Assembly: GCF_003992725.1 (NCBI RefSeq)
Contig: NZ_RZNF01000012.1
Coordinates: forward strand, 124,001-188,000
DNA length: 64,000 nt
Source of the DNA: Rhodomicrobium lacus
Lineage (GTDB): Bacteria > Pseudomonadota > Alphaproteobacteria > Rhizobiales > Rhodomicrobiaceae
Direction of reading: 5' to 3'
The translations under genes were made by a program, and so were the position numbers. Shown here one piece after another: positions 44,966 to 53,083 of this stretch; position 1 is the stretch's first letter; every line of letters starts with the position of its first letter. The notes under the pieces were generated by a model. That model did not search any database, was not told the DNA's origin, and saw nothing but the letters and a program-made list of their open reading frames with translations.

Positions 44966-45726
44966 TTATAGCGGCCGTCCGACTGGGCCACCTCGATCAG
45001 GCTTGAAAGCCTCTCCTGATCGGTAACCTCCAACGCGATCACCCCGGCGCTGAGCCGGATCATCTGGCGAATTGCGGTCGCTTTCACCTCGTCGCGCCGC
45101 TCGGGCATGTCGATATATTCGGCCGAAAGCGGCAGATGCTGCCTTATGACGTTCGCCGCGATATCGGCAACGGCGGCATCGCTCACAGCCGGAATGAGGT
45201 TGTAGCGGCGAATATCATCATAGAGGTCGAGGGCCATGTTGTTGATCTCTTCCCTAAGTCGCCGCCTCTGGTCCGGCGACGGTCCGATCGAGACACTCCC
45301 CGCGATGATGAAAGACCCTGGCTTCTCGGCCACGTAGTCGAAGAAACTTTCCATCGTGCCGCGCACCACGATGCTCGCCCGGATCAACGCCAGCTTCCAC
45401 TCATCCTCTTCAGACCTCACGGGAACGCGGGCCATGGCATCGTCCGCCGCCTGCTTGCGAAACGCGGACAGTTTCGGCCGCCAGTCGCGCAGCGTGCTTT
45501 CAAGCGCCGTGTAGCAGAGTTCGTCGAAGCACGAAAAATGCCGGTAAAGGGCGTTCGGCGTCAGTTGCGCCTCCCGACAAACCTCGCGAAGCCCCATGGC
45601 TGCGAAGCCGCGTTTTTCCGCCGCCAGTTTGATTGCCGCATCGATCAGAAGCGCTTTTCCACGAGGGTATCCAGCTACCGCGTCAGCCGCACCCCGCGTC
45701 CCCGCCCTCATTGCCATTTCCCCCAT
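44896..45726 (-). CDS. TetR family transcriptional regulator, FabR-like
   Basis: A 276-residue regulator from the ATG at 45726 with GAGGG about 6 bases upstream. The N-terminal helix-turn-helix reads GFAAMGLREVCREAQLTPNALYRHFSCFDEL (about residues 40-70), close to the FabR branch that controls unsaturated fatty acid genes. The rest is a helical ligand-binding domain, longer than usual by about 50 residues. It is divergent from the alpha/beta hydrolase gene, its most likely target. The 3' end overlaps murJ by 70 bp. Confidence 0.85.
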   Translation of the reverse strand: MGEMAMRAGTRGAADAVAGYPRGKALLIDAAIKLAAEKRGFAAMGLREVCREAQLTPNALYRHFSCFDELCYTALESTLRDWRPKLSAFRKQAADDAMARVPVRSEEDEWKLALIRASIVVRGTMESFFDYVAEKPGSFIIAGSVSIGPSPDQRRRLREEINNMALDLYDDIRRYNLIPAVSDAAVADIAANVIRQHLPLSAEYIDMPERRDEVKATAIRQMIRLSAGVIALEVTDQERLSSLIEVAQSDGRYNQARLTRLSADSLTAPDANITAV

Positions 45727-45857
45727 GCGCGCCCTCTTTACTTATATTTGTTGAAAATTGTTCGATCGGGTTAACCGGCGAAAAGTGACGGCGAGCCCTT
45801 TTGTTCCGCCGGAGAACGCCCGACTTATATAAAAAACCAATCGAGGGCTCGGCGGCG

Positions 45858-46871
45858 ATGAACTCTTTCACGTCTGAACACGCGTCCGATGACGGACAAT
45901 CCGCCATCTTCGAACATGCGGCCGCCGAATATCTGAATAAAGCGGCAAGCGTCGATCCCGCGCTGCTGCGGGAATGGCGGCAGCCGGGCGGCTTTTATCG
46001 CCGCGTCCGCCGCGCTATCGGCTTCCTGCCCGGAATTCGCCGGAAAACGGCGAATGTCGATGGTCACGACCTTCGCTACTGGGACGCCGGTCCCATGAAC
46101 AAACCCGCCGCCGTGCTTCTTCACGGCTTTTCGGCCTCCAAGGAAAACTGGCTCAACGCCGTCTTCTTTCTTGCGCGGTCGCATCGCCTTCTCGTTCCGG
46201 ACATTCCAGGCTTCGGCGAAAGCAGCTTCGTGCCGGACGCCGACTATGGTCTCGACGCGCAGGCCGCGCGCCTCAAGGCATGGTTCGCGCAGACGGGCGC
46301 GCCGAAGGCGCACTGGGTCGGCAGTTCAATGGGCGGGGCGCTCGCGGGGCTCATCGCGGCGACAAGTCCGGGCCTCGTGCGAAGCCTTATCCTGATGGAC
46401 AGCGCGGGCGTCGCGGGCGAAGGGCTAAGCCCGTTCGAGGCGGGCCTGCTCGACGGCCAGAACGGCCTCATCGCCGAGAAGCCCGAGGACATGGAAGCGA
46501 TCTTCCGGCTTCTTTCCGGCCGGAACGGCGGCAGTCTCCAGAATTCCATCCTGGCGGCGCTCGTGGCGCGGGACCAGATAGCCCGCGCACCCGTCTACCG
46601 TCACCTTTTCCGCGAGATGATCCTGTCGCCGGAGCTTCCCGCCACCCAATGGGCACCGAAAATCGCAGCGCCAACGCTCGTTGTTTGGGGCGACGCCGAC
46701 AAGATCCTCGACCCGGCGGAAGCCGGCGTCCTCGCCAGCCTCATTCCCGGCAGCGAAATCCTGATGATGAAGGATGTCGGCCATCTGCCGATGCTGGAAG
46801 CACCCGCGCGAACGGCGGCACTGCTCAAACTGTTCTGGTCCCGCATTGAAAGCTCGGACGACGCAAAATAG
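45858..46871 (+). CDS. Alpha/beta hydrolase
   Basis: A 337-residue protein; the ATG at 45858 has GAGGG about 10 bases upstream, and an in-frame ATG at 45801 is less likely. The hydrolase fold starts at AVLLHGFSASKENW, with the nucleophile Ser in GSSMGG (about residue 157), the acid likely in VVWGDADKILDP and the catalytic His in VGHLPMLE. The first 70 residues form an extra N-terminal region. The general layout resembles esterases and lipases of the triacylglycerol or polyhydroxyalkanoate type. The substrate is unknown. The FabR-like regulator next door suggests a lipid connection. Confidence 0.87.
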   Translation: MNSFTSEHASDDGQSAIFEHAAAEYLNKAASVDPALLREWRQPGGFYRRVRRAIGFLPGIRRKTANVDGHDLRYWDAGPMNKPAAVLLHGFSASKENWLNAVFFLARSHRLLVPDIPGFGESSFVPDADYGLDAQAARLKAWFAQTGAPKAHWVGSSMGGALAGLIAATSPGLVRSLILMDSAGVAGEGLSPFEAGLLDGQNGLIAEKPEDMEAIFRLLSGRNGGSLQNSILAALVARDQIARAPVYRHLFREMILSPELPATQWAPKIAAPTLVVWGDADKILDPAEAGVLASLIPGSEILMMKDVGHLPMLEAPARTAALLKLFWSRIESSDDAK

Positions 46872-46890
46872 GCGGATGGCGCGCGCCAGC

Positions 46891-48153
46891 TTACAGCGCC
46901 TCGCCGCGCAAAAGTTTCGGCACGTCGCCGGTGCGGCCAGCCGCTTCATTCATGAACAGCGTCTTCAGCCGCCCGATACCGTCGACCGTGCGAAGCGCCG
47001 CGTTGCGCAGCATGCGAAGCCCGGTCCAGTCGTTCGAGAAGAACGCATTGAGCGCCGCGCCCGAGAATGCGGAAGTGACGACATCGAAACGCCGCCAGCG
47101 CTCGTAGCGACGCAGGATTGCGATATCGCCGACATCGAGGCCCAGACGCGCCGCGTCGACGAGGGTTTCGGCGAGCGCCGCGACATCTTTCAGTCCGTGG
47201 TTAAGCCCCTGTCCCGCGATCCAGTTCAACCCGTGCGCGGCATCGCCGACGAGCGCGAAGCGCGGTCGCACGAAATCGCGCGCCAGCACCATCGACAAAG
47301 GAAACGCCTGCGGGATCGACAGCAGCGTCAGCGCGCCGAGTTCCGGGCCAAAACGCTGCGACAGCTCGGCCAGCACGGTCTCGCGATCCTGCGCAAGGAT
47401 GCGCCGGGCGACGGCCGCATACTCGGTCCACACAACGGACGCGCGATTGCCGCCATCCGGCCCCGGCGTCATCGGCAAAATCGCGAACGGTCCCGCAGGC
47501 AGGAAATGCTGCCACGCCGTGCCATTGTGAGGCCGTTCGATGCCGACGGTGGCCACGATGCCGACCTTGTCCGATGGCCAGCTTTGCGTCCGAATGCCGA
47601 TCATCTCGCGTAAAGCCGAGTTGCGCCCGTCCGCCGCAACGAGAAGCTTCGCCGAGAGCACAGCCCCGGAGCGCAGCGCGATGGACACGTCCTCATCGCG
47701 CGTCTCGAAACGGTCGATGGCGTCCGGCGCGAAGAGAGACACGTTCGGCAAGCCGTCGAGCGAGGCGAGAAGCGCGGGCAGAAGCGCCGCGTTCTCGATG
47801 ACGTAGGCGGTCGGCTCGCCCGTGGGGGTATCCGCCGCGTCGAGGCCGATAAGGCCGGGACGCACGGGCGATTCGAGCGGTGAATCGGTCAGGACGATGC
47901 GGCGCACCGGCTCGGCCCTGTCGGCGATGCGTTCCCATATGCCGATTGCCTGGAGCATCGCCCTTGCTGTAGCCGTGAGCGCGACGGTGCGCGGGTCGGC
48001 GGTGGCGGCGGCGAGCGTGCGTTGCTCGATGACCGCGATGGCGAACGCGCCGGGCGCCGACGTTTCAAGCGCACGGGCCAGCGCGAGCCCGACAAAACTG
48101 CCGCCGCTGATGACGATGTCGAACCGGCTCTTCTGAATATCGTTCACGGCCAC
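46891..48153 (-). CDS. UbiH/UbiF/Coq6-type ubiquinone biosynthesis hydroxylase
   Basis: A 420-residue flavoprotein monooxygenase. The N-terminal FAD motif is slightly unusual (VISGGSFVGLALARAL, where the first Gly group normally reads GxGxxG), the DG motif is LLVAADGRNSALRE, and the second FAD motif is RFALVGDAAHGLNWIAGQGLNHGLKD. These define the UbiH/F/VisC family that hydroxylates the ubiquinone ring in the inner membrane. Which ring position is used cannot be told from sequence. It is convergent with the hydrolase gene and divergent from tesB. Confidence 0.9.
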   Translation of the reverse strand: MAVNDIQKSRFDIVISGGSFVGLALARALETSAPGAFAIAVIEQRTLAAATADPRTVALTATARAMLQAIGIWERIADRAEPVRRIVLTDSPLESPVRPGLIGLDAADTPTGEPTAYVIENAALLPALLASLDGLPNVSLFAPDAIDRFETRDEDVSIALRSGAVLSAKLLVAADGRNSALREMIGIRTQSWPSDKVGIVATVGIERPHNGTAWQHFLPAGPFAILPMTPGPDGGNRASVVWTEYAAVARRILAQDRETVLAELSQRFGPELGALTLLSIPQAFPLSMVLARDFVRPRFALVGDAAHGLNWIAGQGLNHGLKDVAALAETLVDAARLGLDVGDIAILRRYERWRRFDVVTSAFSGAALNAFFSNDWTGLRMLRNAALRTVDGIGRLKTLFMNEAAGRTGDVPKLLRGEAL

Positions 48154-48234
48154 CTCGCGTCAGGCTTCCGACTAACTTGACAGATTTCGAAGGAGAACCG
48201 TTATCTCGGATGGAGAAGCTTAGGAAGGGCACCC

Positions 48235-49101
48235 ATGCCGGCGGTCGATCAACTTCTGTCGATACTCGATCTTGAACAACTGGAACACAATCTGTTCCGT
48301 GGACGAAGCCCGCAAAACGGCTGGCAGCGCGTTTTCGGCGGTCAGGTGGTCGGGCAGGCGCTCACCGCCGCCTATCGCACGGTCGAGGATCAGGATCGCG
48401 TGGCCCATTCGCTGCATGCCTATTTCCTGCTCGGCGGCGACCCGAAAGTGCCGATCATCTACCACGTCGACCGCATCCGCGACGGCGGCAGCTTTACGAC
48501 GCGTCGCGTGACGGCCATTCAGCACGGGCGGCCGATCTACACGATGGCCGTCTCGTTCCACGCACCCGAGACGGGCTTCGAGCATCAGATCGAGATGCCG
48601 AAAGTCGCCCAGCCGGAAGAGCTGCCGTCGGAAGAAGAGTTAAAGGCGCGCCTGCTGCCGATTCTGCCGGACGTCATGCGCCTTTACTGGGAGCGCGACC
48701 GGCCCATCGAACTGCGGCCCGTGGATCTCTCGCGCTTCTTCTGCAAGGAGAAGCTCGAACCGAAGCAATATATCTGGTTCCGCGCGAACGGCGCGCTGCC
48801 CGACAATTTCCGGCTGCATCAATGCGTGCTGGCCTATGCGTCGGATTTTTCCCTGCTCGACACCGCGCTCGTCGCGCATGGCCGCTCGCTGTTCGAGCCG
48901 GACCTGATGCTTGCGAGCCTCGACCATGCGGTGTGGTTCCATCGCCCGTTCAAGGCGGACGAGTGGCTGCTTTATGCGATGGACAGCCCAAGCGCTCAGG
49001 CCGCGCGCGGCTTCTGCCGGGGCAGCATCTTCTCGCGCGACGGGACGCTCGTGGCATCGGTGGCGCAGGAAGGGCTGATCCGAGAAAAGGCCGCGAAGTA
49101 G
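48235..49101 (+). CDS. tesB: Acyl-CoA thioesterase II
   Basis: A 288-residue double hot-dog protein. The start MPAVDQLLSILDLEQLEHNLFRG, the segment NGWQRVFGGQVVGQALTAA (about residues 28-46), HSLHAYFLLGGDP and a late SLDHAVWFHRPFKADEWLLY fit the TesB family. It hydrolyses medium- and long-chain acyl-CoA to free acid and CoA. It is divergent from the UbiH-type gene with 81 bp between. Confidence 0.93.
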   Translation: MPAVDQLLSILDLEQLEHNLFRGRSPQNGWQRVFGGQVVGQALTAAYRTVEDQDRVAHSLHAYFLLGGDPKVPIIYHVDRIRDGGSFTTRRVTAIQHGRPIYTMAVSFHAPETGFEHQIEMPKVAQPEELPSEEELKARLLPILPDVMRLYWERDRPIELRPVDLSRFFCKEKLEPKQYIWFRANGALPDNFRLHQCVLAYASDFSLLDTALVAHGRSLFEPDLMLASLDHAVWFHRPFKADEWLLYAMDSPSAQAARGFCRGSIFSRDGTLVASVAQEGLIREKAAK

Positions 49102-49140
49102 GCGGCGGCGCTGCCGTCTCGCGACTTCGCCGCGCATCGA

Positions 49141-49206
49141 GTGTCCCGAAAGCCGCGCACACGCGCCGCCGCGAGGCTGAAGGGGGCCGACGCGGCTTTC
49201 CGACAC
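49141..49206. repeat. Long inverted repeat between convergent tesB and pxpC
   Basis: Arms 49141-49157 and 49191-49206 pair over about 15 bases (GTGTC plus GAAAGCCGCG against CGCGGCTTTC plus GACAC) around a 33-base GC-rich loop. It lies between two convergent genes and may end transcription in both directions, but there is no T-run. Confidence 0.5.
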
Positions 49207-49238
49207 AACCGCGAAAAAACAGAAAGATAGTGCGCGCT

Positions 49239-50267
49239 CTACATCTCGCCCGCCGTCACGCCGCCGATGAGGTTTTCGCCGAGAAGGCGTTCGGAGGTGA
49301 GGGCGTCTTGTGGCGCCGCGCGAAGGCGCGACGGCAGCGCGGCCAGCCACTCGGCCCGCGCCTTGAGCGCCGCAAGCGCCTCTTCGCGTCCAACCTCGAT
49401 GAAACGCACCGCCATGCCCGGCGCGAGCCGCCCAGCCGCCGCGATATCGGCGCCGATCACGGTCGCGATGCGCGGATAGCCGCCCGTCGTCTGCCGGTCC
49501 GCCAGCAAGAGGATCGGCTGCCCGTCCGGCGGAACCTGAAGCGCGCCCGCAGTCGTGCCTTGCGACGGGATCTCCCCGGAATTGAGCCGGTCGAGCGCTT
49601 CCCCCTTGAAGCGCAGCCCCATGCGGTCGGAAGCGGGCGAAACGGTGTAAGGAGCGCCTGCCAGAGCCTCGAACGCGCGCTCCGTGAAATAATCCGCATT
49701 CGGCCCACGCATCACGCGAATGCTCTTCGGCGCTTCGAAGCTCGCGTCGAGAAGAAGCGTCGGCGCGACGGGGGCGGCCTTACGCAAGAGCGGTATCGCA
49801 TCGCCCACCCGAAGCGTGCGGCCTTCGATGCCGCCGAGGCTGGCGCGCGCGTAGGTCGAGCGGCTGCCAAGCACGGGGGGAATGTCGAAACCGCCCGCCG
49901 CCGCGATGTAATAAACCGCTCCGTTCTTCGGTGGCGGAAATCGCAAGACGTCGCCCCTATGCACCGTGACGCCGCGGAGCGGGCTCGCTGAAAGCACCGC
50001 CCCTGCACCCTCGATACGGAACGGCGCGGCGCAGCCCGCCAAGGCCAGCGTCGCGCTCTCGGCATCGACGCGCAGGCGAAGCCCCGCGCCCATCGCCTCG
50101 ATCGTGGCGGAGCCGGGCGCATTGCCAACGAGGATATTGGCTGCCGCTAGCGCTTCCGGATCGAGAGCGCCCGACACCGGAACGCCGAAACGCTGCCAGC
50201 CCACGCGCCCGCGATCCTGGATGGTCGCAGCGAAGCCGGGGTCGAGAATTGTCAGCGCTGGCCTCAA
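49239..50267 (-). CDS. pxpC: 5-oxoprolinase subunit C (biotin-dependent carboxylase-like, KipA)
   Basis: A 342-residue protein. The TTG at 50267 overlaps the pxpB stop codon and has GGAGG 7 bases upstream; the longer upstream frame is the shadow of pxpB. The product starts LTILDPGFAATIQDRGRVGWQRFGVPVSGALDP, the fixed start of the KipA/PxpC family, and contains GCAAPFRI, RGDVLRFPPPKNGAVYYIAAAGGFD, and ADRQTTGGYPRIATVI. With PxpA and PxpB it hydrolyses 5-oxoproline to glutamate using ATP. Confidence 0.92.
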   Translation of the reverse strand: MRPALTILDPGFAATIQDRGRVGWQRFGVPVSGALDPEALAAANILVGNAPGSATIEAMGAGLRLRVDAESATLALAGCAAPFRIEGAGAVLSASPLRGVTVHRGDVLRFPPPKNGAVYYIAAAGGFDIPPVLGSRSTYARASLGGIEGRTLRVGDAIPLLRKAAPVAPTLLLDASFEAPKSIRVMRGPNADYFTERAFEALAGAPYTVSPASDRMGLRFKGEALDRLNSGEIPSQGTTAGALQVPPDGQPILLLADRQTTGGYPRIATVIGADIAAAGRLAPGMAVRFIEVGREEALAALKARAEWLAALPSRLRAAPQDALTSERLLGENLIGGVTAGEM

Positions 50268-51019
50268 ACTGCGGCCTCCGGAGCGGGCACCCATCCCTCG
50301 GCGACGCGAGCGCGCAGCGCTTCCGCCTGCTGCGCGTCGACCGCCTCGAAGCGGACGCGGTCGCCGGGCGCGAAAAGCGGCTCCTCCTGCCGGGACACAT
50401 CCCACATGGGCACGGGTGTCCACCCGATGAGGTGCCAGCCGCCGGGGCTTTCGAGCGGATAGATTGCCGTCATGCCGGACGCGATGGCGATGGACCCGGC
50501 CGGAACGCGTGGGCGCGGCGTAGCCCTGCGCGGCAGGCGCAGCCGCTCGGGGAGTTCGACAAGATAGGCGAAGCCGGGAAGGAACCCGAGCATCGAAACG
50601 ACATAAGTCTGGCTCGCGTGAAGAACGGCGGCCTCGGCCTCCGAAACCCCGGCCTCGCGGGCGACATCGCCAAGGTCCGGACCCGAAGCGCCACCATAAA
50701 CGCAGGGAATCGTCCAAAGACGGCCGCCAGCGCTTGTTCCGGGTGGCATCGCGCACGCCGATTCGATTGCCGCGACGAGGCTTTCCCTCGACAGCACAAG
50801 AGGATCATAGGAAATCGTGAGAGAAGACGCCGCCGGTATGCTTTCCACATAGCCTTCGAGATGGCTGCCATGCAGCCTCTGCGAGATTTGAAGGATGGCA
50901 AGACTGATCGATTTGCTGTAGCCGACATCAAACTCCACGAGGACGGCGCTTTCGCCGCAGTCGTATACCTTCGGAGTCAAGGAAGATGGGGGGGCGGCGG
51001 CTCCGTCTTCTGATGGCAT
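50264..51019 (-). CDS. pxpB: 5-oxoprolinase subunit B (KipI)
   Basis: A 251-residue protein from the ATG at 51019, with GGGGA upstream; an in-frame start at 51115 would add 32 residues. It shows YDCGESAVLVEFD, then YVVSMLGFLPGFAYLVELPERLRLPRRATPRPRVPAGSIAIAS and SPGGWHLIGWTPVPMWD, the KipI/PxpB fold signatures. It forms the catalytic complex with PxpC, whose start codon overlaps this stop. PxpA (YcsF/LamB family) is not adjacent, on either side. Confidence 0.92.
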   Translation of the reverse strand: MPSEDGAAAPPSSLTPKVYDCGESAVLVEFDVGYSKSISLAILQISQRLHGSHLEGYVESIPAASSLTISYDPLVLSRESLVAAIESACAMPPGTSAGGRLWTIPCVYGGASGPDLGDVAREAGVSEAEAAVLHASQTYVVSMLGFLPGFAYLVELPERLRLPRRATPRPRVPAGSIAIASGMTAIYPLESPGGWHLIGWTPVPMWDVSRQEEPLFAPGDRVRFEAVDAQQAEALRARVAEGWVPAPEAAV

Positions 51020-51654
51020 ACGGTCATCCCCTTGATTTGAAGCAGGCGGAGCAAACGCCGGACCGGAAGCTATGACCGTGTGCGCAATCCGCGACGACAT
51101 AACCGCGTTTCGCAAAAAACCTTGATGAAATTAGGTCCACCCCGAAGGCAATACAAGCGCATCTCGCCAATCAAATGAACTTAACCCTCAACGTAGCGGT
51201 CGCTACCCGAAGCAAGCGGCCAATATAGCGCCTCAGCTCTCAGGTTGCGGTCTGTATCTTTTGCGCAACTGCACAAACGTTTTCCGCGCGCAGGCGCAGT
51301 CGAATCGCGGAGCCTATGATTTCCGCCGAGTTACCGCTGCGACATTGCGTACACGCGAAGCAGAGTTTCCACGACGACAAAAACGGGCCTGTTTTCCGAA
51401 AGAAGCGCTCAATCCGCGTACAAATTTGAGACCAGAATCCTTGAATGAAATCTTGAGTGGTTCCGGTGGTATGATATATAGCATGTATTCCGTCCAAATA
51501 CGAAAGGCAGACGATTGTGAAACAAGCAAATAAGGTCAAGGATCTCGGCACAAAGCGTAAATCCGAGCCGCGCTGGCTTGACAAAGCGGAAATCCAGAGC
51601 AATCCATACAAAGGATTGGAGAGTGCAGCTCAAGGCCGAACCAGGAGCCCGCAA
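51020..51654. other. Long upstream region of mucR
   Basis: 635 bp without a supported gene between divergent pxpB and mucR. It is more AT-rich than its surroundings near 51420-51520. A frame from 51261 to 51533 is open but has no recognisable product. The likely mucR promoter lies at 51453-51480; the leader to the ATG is long (about 170 bases) and includes an in-frame GTG at 51517 that could give a 46-residue N-terminal extension. Confidence 0.55.
51453..51480 (+). promoter_or_regulatory. Candidate sigma-70 promoter for mucR
   Basis: TTGAGT (51453-51458), a 16-base spacer and TATATA (51475-51480). An alternative extended minus-10, TGGTATGAT, overlaps at 51467-51475. The AT-rich setting fits the autoregulated promoters of MucR genes. 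Confidence 0.45.
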
Positions 51655-52068
51655 ATGCTTGATGAGACGTTTGAGAATAATGAACTGGTCGAATTCACGA
51701 CCCAAATCGTTTCTGCCTATGTTAGCAATAACGCAGTCGTTGCGGGTGACTTGCCCAGCCTTATCGGCGAGGTTCATTCGGCCCTTACTCGCGCCTCATC
51801 GAATGTCGTTGCAGTACCGAAGGAAGAGCTGAAGCCGGCTGTCGCCGTGAAGAAATCGTTGACGCCCGACTACATCATCTGCCTCGAAGATGGCAAGAAG
51901 TTTAAATCGCTGAAGCGGCACCTGCGCACGCATTATAATATGTCGCCCGAAGAATATCGGGAAAAATGGGGTCTGGAACCGAATTATCCGATGGTTGCCC
52001 CGAAATACGCCGAAGCTCGCTCCAATCTTGCCAAGAAAATGGGCCTCGGTCAGCGCAAGGGCCGCTAG
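51655..52068 (+). CDS. mucR: MucR/Ros family transcriptional regulator
   Basis: A 137-residue regulator starting [26 protein letters not shown] at the ATG 51655, which has AGGAG 7 bases upstream and gives the usual family length. A longer frame from GTG 51517 exists. The C-terminal zinc-finger-like domain reads [35 protein letters not shown]; the second ligand is Asp rather than Cys, as in many MucR proteins. MucR proteins bind AT-rich DNA and act as H-NS-like silencers of polysaccharide, motility and virulence genes in alphaproteobacteria. It is a single gene. Confidence 0.93.
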   Translation: MLDETFENNELVEFTTQIVSAYVSNNAVVAGDLPSLIGEVHSALTRASSNVVAVPKEELKPAVAVKKSLTPDYIICLEDGKKFKSLKRHLRTHYNMSPEEYREKWGLEPNYPMVAPKYAEARSNLAKKMGLGQRKGR

Positions 52069-52265
52069 AGCGCCCTTTCACATAGAATCTTCCTCCTTCG
52101 AGACCTGTTGTCGCCGCTGCTCCGCCCCTCGATCACGTGTTCTTCGATTTGAGGGGCGCAGTCCGGCTCGAATGACTTGCACTGCAACATGCAAATCACC
52201 GATAGTTCGCGAAACATGGTGGTCGGCGCTGGTGGCGGACCTGCGCGCGGACATCGGAGGGTTGG

Positions 52266-52793
52266 ATGGCTTCGGAAATCGATTTCCGGGCGCAGGCTAT
52301 TATGCGCGAGCAACAGGAGCTTTATGGCTATTGGCGGGCCTGCGCACAGTCGCGTCCGCTGCCATCTCGCTTCGACATTGACCCGATCGCTATCCCTCAT
52401 CTTCTCTCGGGCCTGAGCCTTCTCGATTGCGGTGACGATCTCGAGTCCTTGCGCTACAGACTGGCCGGCACGCGTGTCGGCGCGATTTACGGCGCGGAAA
52501 TCACGGGGCGCGCGGTTTTCGACATCGGCTTCCAGCACAAGCGCGACTATTGGCGCACGGTCTACCGCAGCGTCATCGAAGACCAAATGCCGATGCAAGG
52601 CACCGTGCGAGGTCCAGCCGCGGGCCGCGAACATCTCCTCCTCATCTGGTTGCGCCTTCCGTTGAGCGGCCTTTCCGGCAAGGTCGAGCGCATTCTCGGC
52701 TACGACGCCGCAATACCGGCCACTTTCGCACATGGAGCGCCGCAAGCGCATATCGTCGGCGAGCGCATCGAGAAGCGGCGCGCGCGTCTTTAA
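52266..52793 (+). CDS. PAS_5 (DUF1457) domain protein
   Basis: A 175-residue single-domain protein, with YGYWRACAQSRPLPSRFDIDPIAIPHLLSGLSLLD near the start and SLRYRLAGTRVGAIYGAEITGR in the middle. This is the pattern of the alphaproteobacterial PAS_5 family, small PAS-like proteins of unknown role that often lie near regulators. No kinase or cyclase domain is attached. It follows mucR by about 200 bp; the gap contains a small GCCCCTC/GAGGGGC inverted repeat (52124-52157). Confidence 0.8.
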   Translation: MASEIDFRAQAIMREQQELYGYWRACAQSRPLPSRFDIDPIAIPHLLSGLSLLDCGDDLESLRYRLAGTRVGAIYGAEITGRAVFDIGFQHKRDYWRTVYRSVIEDQMPMQGTVRGPAAGREHLLLIWLRLPLSGLSGKVERILGYDAAIPATFAHGAPQAHIVGERIEKRRARL

Positions 52794-53083
52794 TCGGCCA
52801 GCATCGGTCGGCCCCGTCCGCGAGCCGCACTGTTAAGGCAGCTTCGTCTTGAAGGCCGCGTCGCGGCTCACCCAGCGAATTCCCGAGTGCTTCCGTGTCG
52901 TTAAGCCGGAGGATGAATATCCGCGAGTCTACGCGACGGTTCCGCGAACGCCTTGTGGATCGGGCGAGCCCCTGATCGTGTCAAAGCCGCGCTTAATCTT
53001 TGCCTGGTAGAGCTTCTGAATTTGACATCTGAGCGAGAGTTTCTCGGCAAACGGAACTCAAATATCAAATTCGCTCCGCTCCA

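Noticed and set aside
51517-51654. N-terminal extension of MucR from GTG
   Set aside because: The family starts at MLDETFENN and the ATG there has a well-spaced AGGAG; the extension is noted only as an alternative.
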